A stretch of DNA of 50,126 nt from Echinostoma caproni. Its lineage: Eukaryota; Platyhelminthes; Trematoda; Plagiorchiida; Echinostomatidae. Under the pieces are notes generated by a model. It did no database searches. It worked only from the letters and a program-made list of their open reading frames with translations, and was not told the DNA's origin. How positions within the stretch are numbered: position 1 is the first letter of the stretch; each line of letters begins with the position of its first letter. The stretch spans positions 65,610-115,735 of the forward strand of contig UZAN01039744.1 of the NCBI GenBank assembly GCA_900618425.1, written 5' to 3'. Position numbers and translations under genes: made by a program. Positions 9,640-20,400 of this stretch are shown piece by piece.

Positions 9640-11797
9640 ATATATGTTTATTTTAGATAGAGGTAAGAATATATACGCAGTGAGATTATTTTTGAGATGT
9701 TCACTGAAGTTTTATGTTAGAGAACAGAAGATAGTCTGATGATGGCAAATACGCGCAAGTTGATTGCAAATTTTAGCGGAGAGTCTGTCTCTAAAAATAC
9801 AAGATACTAAACTAAAAATAGGTTGGAGACAGTGTGACAAGAGACCACTTCTCGGAACAGATTTGGTGTGAAAGTGAATTGTCTAAAAAGGTCAGAGGTG
9901 ACACTTTAAACGGAATCCTTAATCAGTACGGACTCACTTGGTCTGATGCTATTGCCGGAAATGGCAACCGGTCTAACAAAAGTCATTCATATCGAGATGC
10001 TCGGAATGATACCGTACTTGTCTTGGACCAGCTACTCTACCTCTCTATGAGCTACCACTAACTCTGTTGGTGTAGGTAAGTTCTCCGAGCTGGAAGTGTT
10101 GTTGATACGAGCTATTCTAACATGTTCAATTGCTTGATTAAAAAAGCGTATTTTATGTTTCATGGGTCATTTACACCGGTCAAATAAAACAAAAGAAACA
10201 CTCGAGTTGATTGACACATGTAAATTCTATACTCCAAAACAATTTAGTGACTGGCAGGTTTCCACATGTGATCACCCATTGTATCTTTCACAACGGATAT
10301 GTGCTCGGTTAATTACTTTGCACAACGCTTGCTCTCTTCCGATGAATCTGTCACCGTCGCCGATTTGGTGTGCATCGAACAGCAAGTTGATGAGTGCAAA
10401 AGACATGTTCAGACTGGTCGACTAACAGGTCACAGACGAATGAAAGACTAAATGAAGAAACGGATGGGATGCTCACTATCCAAACATTACCAAAGACGTT
10501 GATCGCTTTCGGTGCCGAATTGCAAAGAATCTTCTCAACAGGTTTGTAAAGCAGGTCAGCATAACAAAGACTCCTTGTTTTCAACGGTTCTTCGATTTTG
10601 TGTGCATTCGTTCCTGATCTGGAACGGCTATCTGATCATTCGTGTTTTGTTTCAGTTTTGTTCAGTCATGAATTAACTGAGTGGTATATGTCAGAAATAA
10701 CTCGTATCGTGCAAAAAAATCATTCGAACCATTGCTGATCAATGAATCATTTTATTTTTTGAACTAGAATTGCCAAGCATGACGTGAATCTTGGATATTA
10801 AACTAGCATTTTCATTTCCATATATAAACTACGTTTGAATTGGGAATGTATTGAAAAATAATCTCATTCAAGGAAACAGTTCGGGTTCTCAGTGAAGGGA
10901 ACCACAGGGGAAAACGTATAGATTGTGGCTTCATGTAGTGGATCAGAATAGATTTTCAATCAACATTTATACAGATGAAGCACTAATGTGGTGAAAATGC
11001 TGACGAAAATGATCAAGCAGGTTGAAAAGTCAATATCAATACTAAGAGAATTTTCTGACGCATTATTAAATCCTTCGTCTTATTCACACTGGCTGTGAAT
11101 ATTTCCACTCGAAAGCTCAACAAATCTGGTCCGTTGGAGCCGAACACACACAGAAATGAACCTTCATCACACTGTTGTTTCGAGTTCTCCAACATGCATA
11201 TATAATTTACTGAAACGCGTTCTTTTTTGTGCCTAACATGAAAAAGGAACAATGAAATGTCAAATATATTCACCAAAGCGCTTCAATTTCGATCACTAAC
11301 TTTGTCATGTGCGACAACAGTTTATATTCAACATTCATAGTAAATAGGAATTGGTCTAACCTCGCCTGTTCAGAATACTGTTTCTACCAGTAAGATAACG
11401 GGACAGGCCCTGTTGTCAACTCAGTGCTTATAGTTTTTCAGCCGGGTAGGTGTAACCAGGCGAATACAAATCTGGACTGCTTAATGCAGTGAATACTAAC
11501 ACCCTATAAAGACTAGCATGAATATCAGCTCACCGAAAGTCGCAGATGTTCACAATCTTGAAATGATCTAACTGTAACATTCATTTGCCCGAATTGAATA
11601 TTTGGGGACGAAATGTTAAATTCAGTCTTCTCGCTAACCACGATCAGTCAGTCAGTCAATCATGTGCAATTGTTTAGAATGTTTTATTTCACGAGAGTAA
11701 TGGATGATTTGATTTAATTTAAAAGAGGAAATTCGTCGTGTATAGAGCAAATGGAGCGTAAACAGAAAAACTAGGCACATTTTTCAGCTAGTTCGAA
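9640..11797. other. Unassigned interval
   Basis: No recognised domain. Open frames of 75-87 codons occur at 9834-10061, 10162-10425 and 11013-11276 without family features. Around 10300-10435 a second plus frame is open over residues such as VTVADLVCIEQQVDECKRH, which looks protein-like, but no consistent splice sites frame it. I leave it uncalled. Confidence 0.45.
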
Positions 11798-11955
11798 CTG
11801 GTTGGGCCCAATCAGCAGTGCGAATCCATCGACTCAAATGGGGATCTAACCCGGGACGTCAAAAGCAGACCTCGGGTTCGATCCCCAGTTGGGTCGATGG
11901 AGTCGCACCGCTAATGAGACCCATTCAGGTGAAAACAGCTTTGTAGTTCACGCTT
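11798..11955. repeat. Two tRNA-SINE fragments head to head (inverted repeat)
   Basis: The left arm, about 11798-11855, is the reverse complement of about 11868-11930 with few mismatches; the loop is near 12 bases. Each arm carries a B box when read outward ('cgggttcgatcccc' on the right arm, plus sense). After the B box come 'gtcgatgg.gtcgcac.gctaatgagaccca'. The same post-B-box sequence occurs in the SINE at 46.2 kb (gattcgcactactaatgagaaccaatcagg). The arms are therefore two copies of one SINE family joined at their anticodon-arm regions, both lacking the A-box half. Confidence 0.75.
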
Positions 11956-12505
11956 CATTAACAGCTTTCTGTCTACCCCTGCGGCTCACATCGCTGCCAA
12001 TCGATGCGTTCCTTCAAACACATGGAAACCAAATAAACTAACGTTCCGATAAAATTAATCCCTCCAACGTTTATCGTAAGAAAATGTCATGATAATTACC
12101 AATTTGCTTAATAATATTACTTTCGAGCATTTATGTGCTTGTGATATGTCTGTTGATGGGATAACTGGTGATACTGCAATTTTCCTGCATCGAGAAATGA
12201 GGAAAGCTGTGTCAAATCTCAGAACATGTGCATAATTTCAACTCGTCTTAGCAAACAATCCGAATCCCCAAAACGTAACTGCCAACATTGCACGCATTTT
12301 AAATTATAATACGATAAATAAGATTTTGACCTTTTACCAGCAGTGAAAAAGAGAATATTTTTCCAATGCCAGTTTATATGTATAGATATATTCACCGCAT
12401 GAGTCTCAAACGTTTGACAATTCCCATTTTGGGTGCGCAAAGATATTCTAGATTTGACTCAAATCTTCATATACAGTGCAGAAAAAAGCGCGTTTGTGAT
12501 AGCCG
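11956..12505. other. Unassigned interval
   Basis: The first about 90 bases (to 12045, ending 'ccaaataaactaacg') may be the 3' body and tail of the right-hand SINE. The remainder has no recognisable content. Confidence 0.45.
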
Positions 12506-13168
12506 ATCGGACACGCCTTGATTCCAGTCGTCTCGGTTACAGCTGATATAAATGGTTGATAATTGTCACCCAGACATGTTGCGCTCACTGTACCGACAAA
12601 CATGTGAAGAGTCGGTAAGACGTTGCGATCTGAAACTGAGGACAGAAATGCTCAGGAAAACTAGTGCTTTCCTCAGAATAAAATACATCGTGAAACAGGA
12701 TCTCAGTTGCGCACGGATTACCGCGATAAACTCTGCGCTCAGAATGAGGTAAATCGATCAAATGACCACGGATACAAAAGCCGAATCTTCAGCTGTCTCA
12801 TTGTTCCAAACATTATCACATTTGTGGAGAACCTCAAATTCTCTTCGTCGATTGGACTGTTTTTCTAGATATTTGCTTGTGGTCTATCCATTCAGACGAC
12901 ATTATTTACGCTCAAATTAGAAAAGACAACTCCAACTACGCACGAGTGGATTGAATATGATAACCGCAATCGATTGCATCAGTACCAGTTTTGAGACACG
13001 CGCCAACTCCGTGCTCGAGTAAGCTCAAGTTCCGTTTTGAGAAAAACCGCACGAAATAACCACTGCGTGGGGTTCGAGTGCGAGAACATGGCATACATGC
13101 GAATACATCGCCGGGTGATGAATTCTCTCCCCGCATGTGGTTTGAATTGGGACATTGTTTTATTCTTA
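12506..13168 (+). repeat. 663-bp repeat, copy 1 (inverted partner at 29411-30073)
   Basis: This segment is the reverse complement of 29411-30073 over exactly 663 bp. By eye I find four mismatches and no indel (about 99.4% identity). Similarity stops sharply at both ends. It contains two small open frames kept in both copies: 66 codons at 12552-12752 (plus; identical in both) and about 80 codons at 13178-12936 (minus; one Tyr/Cys difference plus an altered first few residues outside the repeat). Neither resembles a known family; the near identity of the whole segment gives no separate evidence of coding. No terminal inverted repeat or tRNA head was seen. It is probably a young mobile element of unknown class or a recent segmental duplication. 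Confidence 0.9.
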
Positions 13169-13627
13169 CTAACTTCAAGCTTCTGTTTTATTTACCACTG
13201 TATTGTGCGTGTAGAGCAGTCTCATTCGAAATGTTCCAAAAACATATTGGAACCCGGAACACGAAAAGATTCCACACTTGTAAGCAAACGCCATGTCTTT
13301 TTCTTGTAATATGTCAGTTTCCATCTGTGATGGAATTATGGAGAATTTATGGTGGGGTACTCGAAGCGAAATATGCTAGAGTTCTCACTTTTGTTTATCA
13401 GCTGCAATAAAGGAAGTCAATCCGTTTCTTCTATCGTGGTTCCTGAGTTTAAGAAGCCTTGTGTTGCTAGGTGTTTTCTTGCGCAACATGTGTTGTTTTA
13501 TATGCAAAATTGTTGAAATAGGAAAAGTTTAGTATCAGATTGCCAGATCAGAATCATTTGATCAGTCCCCGTCCCGGTGGTGTTTTCTTCGTTTTACCGA
13601 TGATTGTTGAATTTGGGGAAATGATTC
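13169..13627. other. Unassigned interval
   Basis: No recognised domain or repeat. It lies between the 663-bp repeat and the gap. Confidence 0.5.
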
Positions 13628-13654
13628 CATTTTTTAGGTGATGGGGGATGGGTG
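13628..13654. repeat. Gap-edge repeat, left copy (27 bp)
   Basis: These 27 bases (cattttttaggtgatggg, then ggatgggtg) touch the left edge of the N run and recur identically at 13968-13994, touching its right edge. Confidence 0.95.
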
Positions 13655-13967
13655 NNNNNNNNNNNNNNNNNNNNNNNNNNNNNNNNNNNNNNNNNNNNNN
13701 NNNNNNNNNNNNNNNNNNNNNNNNNNNNNNNNNNNNNNNNNNNNNNNNNNNNNNNNNNNNNNNNNNNNNNNNNNNNNNNNNNNNNNNNNNNNNNNNNNNN
13801 NNNNNNNNNNNNNNNNNNNNNNNNNNNNNNNNNNNNNNNNNNNNNNNNNNNNNNNNNNNNNNNNNNNNNNNNNNNNNNNNNNNNNNNNNNNNNNNNNNNN
13901 NNNNNNNNNNNNNNNNNNNNNNNNNNNNNNNNNNNNNNNNNNNNNNNNNNNNNNNNNNNNNNNNNNN
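13655..13967. other. Assembly gap (313 N)
   Basis: Run of unknown bases. Because both flanks are the same 27 bp, the gap may hide a tandem repeat or may be spurious, with overlapping contig ends left unmerged. Confidence 0.98.
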
Positions 13968-13994
13968 CATTTTTTAGGTGATGGGGGATGGGTG
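13968..13994. repeat. Gap-edge repeat, right copy (27 bp)
   Basis: Exact copy of 13628-13654, directly following the N run and continuing into 'ggtgggg'. Confidence 0.95.
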
Positions 13995-15004
13995 GGTGGG
14001 GCTTCGCGGAGAAACTTAGTTCTAATCACATATTGTTTAAGTATCCCAGAAAAAGAAAAACGATATGGCGATTTTTCATGCATATTCCCGTTTTCATGAT
14101 GACAGTCCTTTCCAGTGATTATTTTATTATAGTGAAATCCAATTGATGAAGTGAGTCCAGGATTCAAATTATTTTTATTCTAGTCCGCGCTATATATATA
14201 ACTAATGTTGGTTTGAGATGATTGTTGAATCCCCATTGTCAATGTTGAAGGTGTGAAAATGAAAAAGCTCGTGTTGCCCAAAATTAAGCGACAAACTAGA
14301 AAGCACCGTCACTAAAGGACATTTTAGGCTTCGTACGAAATAAATGAAGTGTCGGTGTCTTCCGGTTAGCTCCGAACTGCCTTTCAAACATACTATGAAA
14401 AGTTCTTACTGTACCAGGTGTTCACATGACTCTACATTCATTGATAAAACAAACAATATGGCAAATAGCCTTTTTTCTTAACTTCAACCTGCCGATATTT
14501 ACATTTGCTTAGGATAGTTTTCACAGGGGAGCGGAAAACGCAAACCGGGCTAGCTTAGCACGGAATGAAACGCAACAATAATCAGCATTATTGTGGGTCA
14601 CCGCGCTAATACTGGTCACCAGTTAGACACTGATGCATTTAAAGTCACTGCAACAAATTAAATTACGTGTGGAACGTTATGCGGTACTAATAGTTGTAGT
14701 TTTTATCCGAATCATGAACCGAGCATTATGTAGGCAGAAGAAAATGGTTTCAGTACTCCATTTGCCTTAGAGTCATCCTATCCTACTTGATGAGCGTAAC
14801 GATGACCTTGAGCAAGTCGTGGTGATGTAGTACGGTATGACACATCACGCGTGAAAAAATATCGGAGATTTCTAAAAATGATCTGAGCCCATCTATCTTC
14901 TCGTATCGTACTTCTAGAACTTGTCAGACAATATGGTTCCTTCGCACTTAACCTAATGAACCAATCACGTTAGCATTTTTTGTTATTTACAAACACAACT
15001 GCAA
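13995..15004. other. Unassigned interval
   Basis: AT-rich; no recognised element. A small palindrome 'aataatcagcattatt' lies near 14577-14592. Confidence 0.5.
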
Positions 15005-15213
15005 GTTTTTAGATTAGTAAGCTTGGATTAGCCCATTCGATTGTTAAGAGGCACCAGGCACTCTTGATGGTCTTTTGTGTGGGTTTCACAGCAACTGTAA
15101 ATTGTTTTGATTTGTGAAAAGTCCAGTAGCTTCAGTGGGATTCGAGCCCAAGGATGGACGCCCCTTACAATTTTGTACAGCGCGCTCTCTACCAGCTGAG
15201 CTACGAGGTCAAA
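15005..15213 (-). mobile_element. tRNA-derived SINE with a clear Pol III head
   Basis: On the minus strand a tRNA-like head runs from about 15210 to 15125. The A box is 'tagctcagctggtagag' and the B box 'ggctcgaatccca', with a T-stem-like pairing (tggg/ccca). The 5' acceptor sequence gacctcg has no matching 3' strand and the anticodon arm does not pair well, so this is a SINE head rather than a working tRNA gene. The body includes 'gtgaaacccacacaaaagaccatcaa.agtgc.tggtgcctc' and 'gggctaatccaa' (about 15094-15030), shared with 47137-47200 in the opposite orientation. That shows a dispersed family. Confidence 0.8.
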
Positions 15214-16825
15214 CCGGCAGCACTGATCTTTTCACATTTTAATCACCAATCCAACTTGCAGAGACATATGGCATCCACCAGGTGGCATCTACGCTGACGG
15301 ACACGACAGGTTTTCCTTGGAATCCATCTGAATTCACCAGTTGAAATTCTATGATGCAGCTAATTCATGAATGCGTTATCCAACTGTAAACGTCTGAAGG
15401 TGATGTAACAAAACAAGTTTGTTTTTTCTTATGCTCGTGTTTGAATATCGGTAATCAACTCGTGAAACGGTTTACCTCTGGCTATTTCTAGTCTGATACG
15501 CAAATCTCGAAATGAATTACAGTGTATAACGAATAATACAAAATGGGATATGAGTAAATATTATTGAAGTATTTGGAATTACCGTATAAGACAGAAAAAG
15601 CGTTATTGTTTGTCAGTTCGGGAACCAGTGCAACTTTAAGTTGGGTTAGAATATTCAGGTTAATCACCACTGAATATGAAGTTGATAGTCCTAATTTGAA
15701 AAGAACAGGATCAAGAAATGGGAGTCAAATGTCTTACAGTTATACGGTAGTTGTGTATCTAATAAATTCCACCTGGCACAGAATTTCTACTTCTAGTGTT
15801 GAAGGATTGTACATAGTAGCCATTTACTGCGCTGATTCTTTACTACGCCACACATCAATTCCACATCTAACAAGCTTATGTAAAAGCATTTTAATGTGGT
15901 AAACTGAAATCCTATTCCTTTTCTCAATCGGCATTAACAGAAACGACAAGCTTTGCTATTAAACTATAGAATGGAAGGTCCATTTTCTACAAAATGCGCT
16001 GCCCCTCAACAAATCGTATCAATTTAACACTCCTCCGAGTATAACCAAGTCATAGTACTGAAAGATATGACCCACGTGATGATGTATTTCTGAAGCACAA
16101 AGCTAAAATGAGAAACCCGGACGTAAAGTGAAGTATGAAGAAAATTTGAACATTTTCCCTTGCAATACAAATCGGTCTAAACAGACAGCATTACATAACA
16201 TGTTTCTGAAGCAGAAGTCGGTCGTTGCAAAACACCTGACTTTTAAAACGTTTGATTGGTTTGCCTGATCAATATCCTAACACCCATGTAAACAAAAGTG
16301 GGGAAAAGATTCTGAAAAAATACTCCCGGAATTTAGTCACGCCTTACTTCTTCGCCAAATAATGGTCTTTGGTCCCTGTATCACTGTTTCGAATCATTTT
16401 GATAGTGTTTGAGATTTGCGTTAACCTAACCACTTATCACTTCTGACAAAACTGATAAGGAATCACTTAATATCCCTGTGAGTTGATATAACAATCTCCA
16501 TGGAACTCGTTCTTCATCAAAATAAGAAGACACAAGTGATGTTCACATTGTTTGTTTTAACACTGTACAGGTATTGATCAAACTCGTGCAGGATGACCTT
16601 CAAGTTTGAAATGCTTTTCTATTCCCCATATCAGATTGATATATCAAAAGCTACGGGTGAAAAGTGTTTATGCCAAAATTTATCTCCAAATGGAGGAACT
16701 TTGAACGACACCACAAAATCTATTGTAGTTCCAAAGTTACGTTTCCAAATTGGAAAATGATTGGTGCAGAGCAGCCTGCATGTTCATCCCACATCACAAA
16801 ATATGCCCCCTGATTAAGAACACAC
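15214..16825. other. Unassigned interval
   Basis: One plus frame is open for 112 codons (15564-15902) without family features. The rest is AT-rich with nothing recognised. Confidence 0.5.
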
Positions 16826-17034
16826 AATGTAGGGGAGCATATCTTATCGATGAATTACTTTTCAAGCGTTTACAGTCAAACTTATATGAAACAATTTCAG
16901 TAGGGTAAACAGAAAAGCGAACAAGTCATGTGTTTGGTAATAAGCTTGAGAGGACTCCAAATCGGCACACTATTTGAATTGTTACCAAAATTAATTATGG
17001 TCAAGTGAATCAGCGATTTTCTGTTCCATGGGCC
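16826..17034 (-). mobile_element. PLE terminal-region fragment, outer part
   Basis: Nucleotide similarity to 24759-24970: both begin 'aatgtagggga.catatct', then share 'atatgaaacaatttcagtaggg', 'agtcatgtgt.tggtaataagc.tg' and 'ggtca.gtgaa'. The common starting base suggests a real element boundary. Similarity is interrupted near 17034 by a SINE and resumes near 17330. Confidence 0.75.
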
Positions 17035-17329
17035 AAGGGAATATTTTTATTTTTACACACTTTTGTGTGATGAACAGCAGACGGGGCGAACCCCATAATC
17101 ACGAAGACCTACTTTTCAGTGATTTTGTCCGGCAACCTAAGCCCCAGAACTTGGAGCGGCGAACCACCTGAGGCCCCACTAGGTTAAGCGTGGTATTAAA
17201 CCGGACAGCTGCCTACAATCAATGTTCGGTGGTGGTGGCGCGGCTCGAATCTCGGATCATAGGGTCCGAAGCACGTCTGTGACAGCGACTAAACCACTGC
17301 GCCACCACCACCACCTTGGATCGGTTTTT
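17035..17329 (-). mobile_element. tRNA-derived SINE inserted in a PLE fragment
   Basis: On the minus strand the head (about 17314-17228) has an A box 'tggcgcagtggtttagtcgc', a B box 'gagattcgagcc', and 14-base ends (ggtggtggtggcgc ... gcgccaccaccacc) that pair perfectly like an extended acceptor stem. The body runs on for about 200 bases and finishes 'taaaaataaaaatattcc', an A-rich tail. Flanking PLE sequence on both sides aligns continuously to the 24.9-25.0 kb copy, so this is an insertion. A target-site duplication is not obvious. Confidence 0.8.
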
Positions 17330-17465
17330 GTTGTGCGCAAAGCTCAGGCTTCATGAGTCGGATGCTAATCGCCTCTGCGGTCATCAATGTCTGAAACCTT
17401 ATTCTACTCGAGGGGTGTGGTGAGACTAGATAAAGGCCGAGCGATAAATACCGAGCGCATGCCAA
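17330..17465 (-). mobile_element. PLE terminal-region fragment, inner part
   Basis: Resumes similarity to 24975-25115: shared blocks are 'cggatgctaatcgcctctgcg' (tggatgctaatcgcctctgcg in the other copy), 'ctcgag' and 'taaataccgag'. Ends near 17465. Confidence 0.75.
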
Positions 17466-20400
17466 TCAAGTGTCCCATCTCTACCAGTTTATTCTGGTCA
17501 GTGCGAGTGTTGTAAACGTTTTATCTTTTACTCATCGTACAGACGAAATAAAGCGATAAACGCTAATTGATAAGTTATGTGGCTATCAGGTGTTCACGTT
17601 AAATCTCCTGTCAGGAATGGAATAAAATCGCGCATTCGCAAAGAGCTAGACATTTCTTTGTGTTGAAGACAGATGTGAGTGGATGTTAGGGAGTAGAGAA
17701 CTGGAGGAAACTGACGAATATGAATTGACAGTCAACTTTGTGGACTCCATGCCAAAACAACTGGTCCAAGTGCTCAACAAACAATGGAGGGCTCACAAAT
17801 TTCTCAGAAAATGAAAGTACAATACCTGCGTCTTGCTTATGAGCCACGTTTACGAATAAATTCTTTTGATGGTTTTCCACTGGGGTTTTGTTATCATCCA
17901 ACCGGTGCTGCTATACCCTCCTTCAAAATTGAGAAATGTTACCCTGATAAGCACCTTTGGCTAACAGAAGAAACAACATACGTGGATACCAGTGCGGATA
18001 TGTTATATCTGGTGTGTGTGCTTCCACCACATCAATTATCGTGCATCCTCGGGCTCAAAATGCCAGGTGTTGGGAGGAAGATATCAGACAAAATTCAGGG
18101 NGGGTGTCTTAAAAATGTATATATATATATATTTACATACATGTAGATTAACAGAAAATGGATGACATACCACGGGATTGAAACTTTAGAACCTTAGTTC
18201 TCATCGAGCTGATACGTATGTTTAGTCAGAATAATCGTGATTGAACAATCCCTCGATCAATGTCTATTTCAGACAGTTACTTTTCGACGGTTTCAAAGTA
18301 TTCACGTATCTGGCGTTGAATTGAATGAATCGAAGACTCACCTTGATTTGCATTGACTATTAATTGAACTTCACCTTCAAGCACAATTCTTAGTTCCTTA
18401 GGTCAACCGGAAATAGTATAAACATGAGTTTTGATCTTATTAGAGTTCATCAGTAATGCATATCCACTGAAGTGTATACGTAAACTTGGTAGACTAAAAT
18501 TTCTGACAGTAACACAAATTTGGATTACGTCTCGGTGGTGATTCAACGATTTTTTCTGTGAACTGCGGAGGTGTTGTATATTTAGGAATAAAATTATATA
18601 TTCCCGTGCATCATTCTGATGAATCACTTGGAGGCATGTTTTCATCATCAGATTTACTTCAAACATAAAATGGTAGCGTTCGATGTGGCGCAGTTCATTC
18701 GCACAAGAGTGCAGTGTGGAGATTGCGCGAACGTCACATCACACAGTGACCACGAATCAGAGCAGTACAACTCCAAACATTGAATGACGAAACCGAGTTA
18801 TTTCGAGTAACAATGGGCCCTCAGTCTTTCCCGGAACTAATTGAAGAAAACCACATGTAAAAACTATTATTTGAAATGGGTACCTTATTGTAATCCATGC
18901 GGTGGTTCATGGAAAGGTTTCTATTGTGGAACATAGAATGTTTCCCACATCACTATTCGGTAAAGATGCGGTTGGACAACGATTTCTACATATATATGTT
19001 ACGAAAAATACCGTTGGTAAAGTGTTTCTTTGGTTAGACGGTTCTTGCAGTGAATCATGACTACTACGGCGATGGAAAACTCATCACTTGGTGCTTCATT
19101 TTGTTAAAATATGAAAACGAGCACACAAAATTCAATATCGATTGATTTTTAAAGAAAACCATCAAACGTGATTCCACTCTACCGTTAACTGAGCCGAAAC
19201 CGCAGTCGGAAAAACAGAACAGCCTTCCCGAATCGAAAATATCTCGGTCTATTTTAGGTGTGTGTGAAACAGGAGCACATTAAAAGGTTTTTAAAACAAT
19301 TTTGGATAGCGGACTCTCGTAAGTGTTAACTTATCATTCACAAAAATAAATTTAAAAATAAATGGGCTCAAAAGGAAAATCATATCTGTTAGAGACTGAT
19401 GGTTTGATGAAAATATCGCATAAAAATGAATTCGGAGGAGTTACTGTCATGTGGCTGCTTCAGGGGCCCCCATCAAGGGATTTTCCTTAAAGAAAATGTC
19501 TTAATCGGCAAAAACAAACAAGAGTTTCTTTTAAAAATTTGAACCAAACTTTAACACAAATGTTTGAGAATTGAAAGGGTTTACAGCTTTCTCCGGGAAA
19601 ATGCAACAACATTTACCGTGATCTAAAGGTTAAAAATTATAATCTTCACTTTATTTTGGGTTTCAGTTGAAAATTATTTATGGGGTATAATTTGACAAAT
19701 CAGTCTGTTTTATCTATTCTATCAAGAGGCAGTAAAATAAACGAAAATATGTTCGTATTAGACTATCAGAAATATCCAGGAAATGAAGTGTCTTTGGCAT
19801 CATTTTCCCTATTCTGGAAATCCTGGTTATCACGTAGACTCGCCTTTTTGAAAATGTCCATATGGTTTATCGAGGTATCGAAAGTTATTTGGTGCAAAAC
19901 TGCCAGGTCTTAGGTTTCTACTGTTGTACCAATCCTTGATTCCAGAGTTAGAGATCGCGACATGGTGCAATGAAAACTGACATTCGTACATTCATTTTGC
20001 GTGGGTGCCTCTATCTGGGTTTACGTAATCTCACGACGCAAGTACAATCCCTAAGATTATAACAAACAGTTCAGTAAATCTTCCCTATGCACTGCAAGAC
20101 GTTGTTGTTCTAAACAGATGTTCAGTTCGCTACTGAAATGAAGCATTTTACTGTGCGTTGTGGTCAAACCAACAAATACCTAACGCACCCAAAGCGAAAG
20201 TTCTGAGTTATTTATACCGTAATAACATACTGATTTAAGAATTGAAAAAACAGAAACAATTTATTCATTTTAACGAATAAAAAGTTCTAAGCCAAGAGCT
20301 GAGTGAAATTTATGCTTGGATTGACTAAAATACCGGTAAAGTAAGGTGTGGCAATATTTCTACAACTTAGACGTTAGTCTTATTAGTCTTAGTCTTATTA

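Noticed and set aside
13554..14167. Long frames across 13.6-14.1 kb on both strands
   Set aside because: They consist almost entirely of undetermined bases from the assembly gap.
15125..15213. A possible functional tRNA gene on the minus strand with good A and B boxes
   Set aside because: The acceptor 5' strand has no complementary 3' strand, the anticodon arm does not pair, and the sequence continues into a body repeated at 47.1 kb, so it is a SINE head.
17228..17314. A tRNA-like cloverleaf with perfectly paired ends
   Set aside because: The paired ends are 14 bases of GGT repeats, longer than an acceptor stem, with a SINE body and A-rich tail downstream; no plausible anticodon arm.
17784..18146. 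120-codon plus frame as a gene
   Set aside because: Runs through an N and a TA repeat, has no recognisable domain, and no splice or start context stands out.
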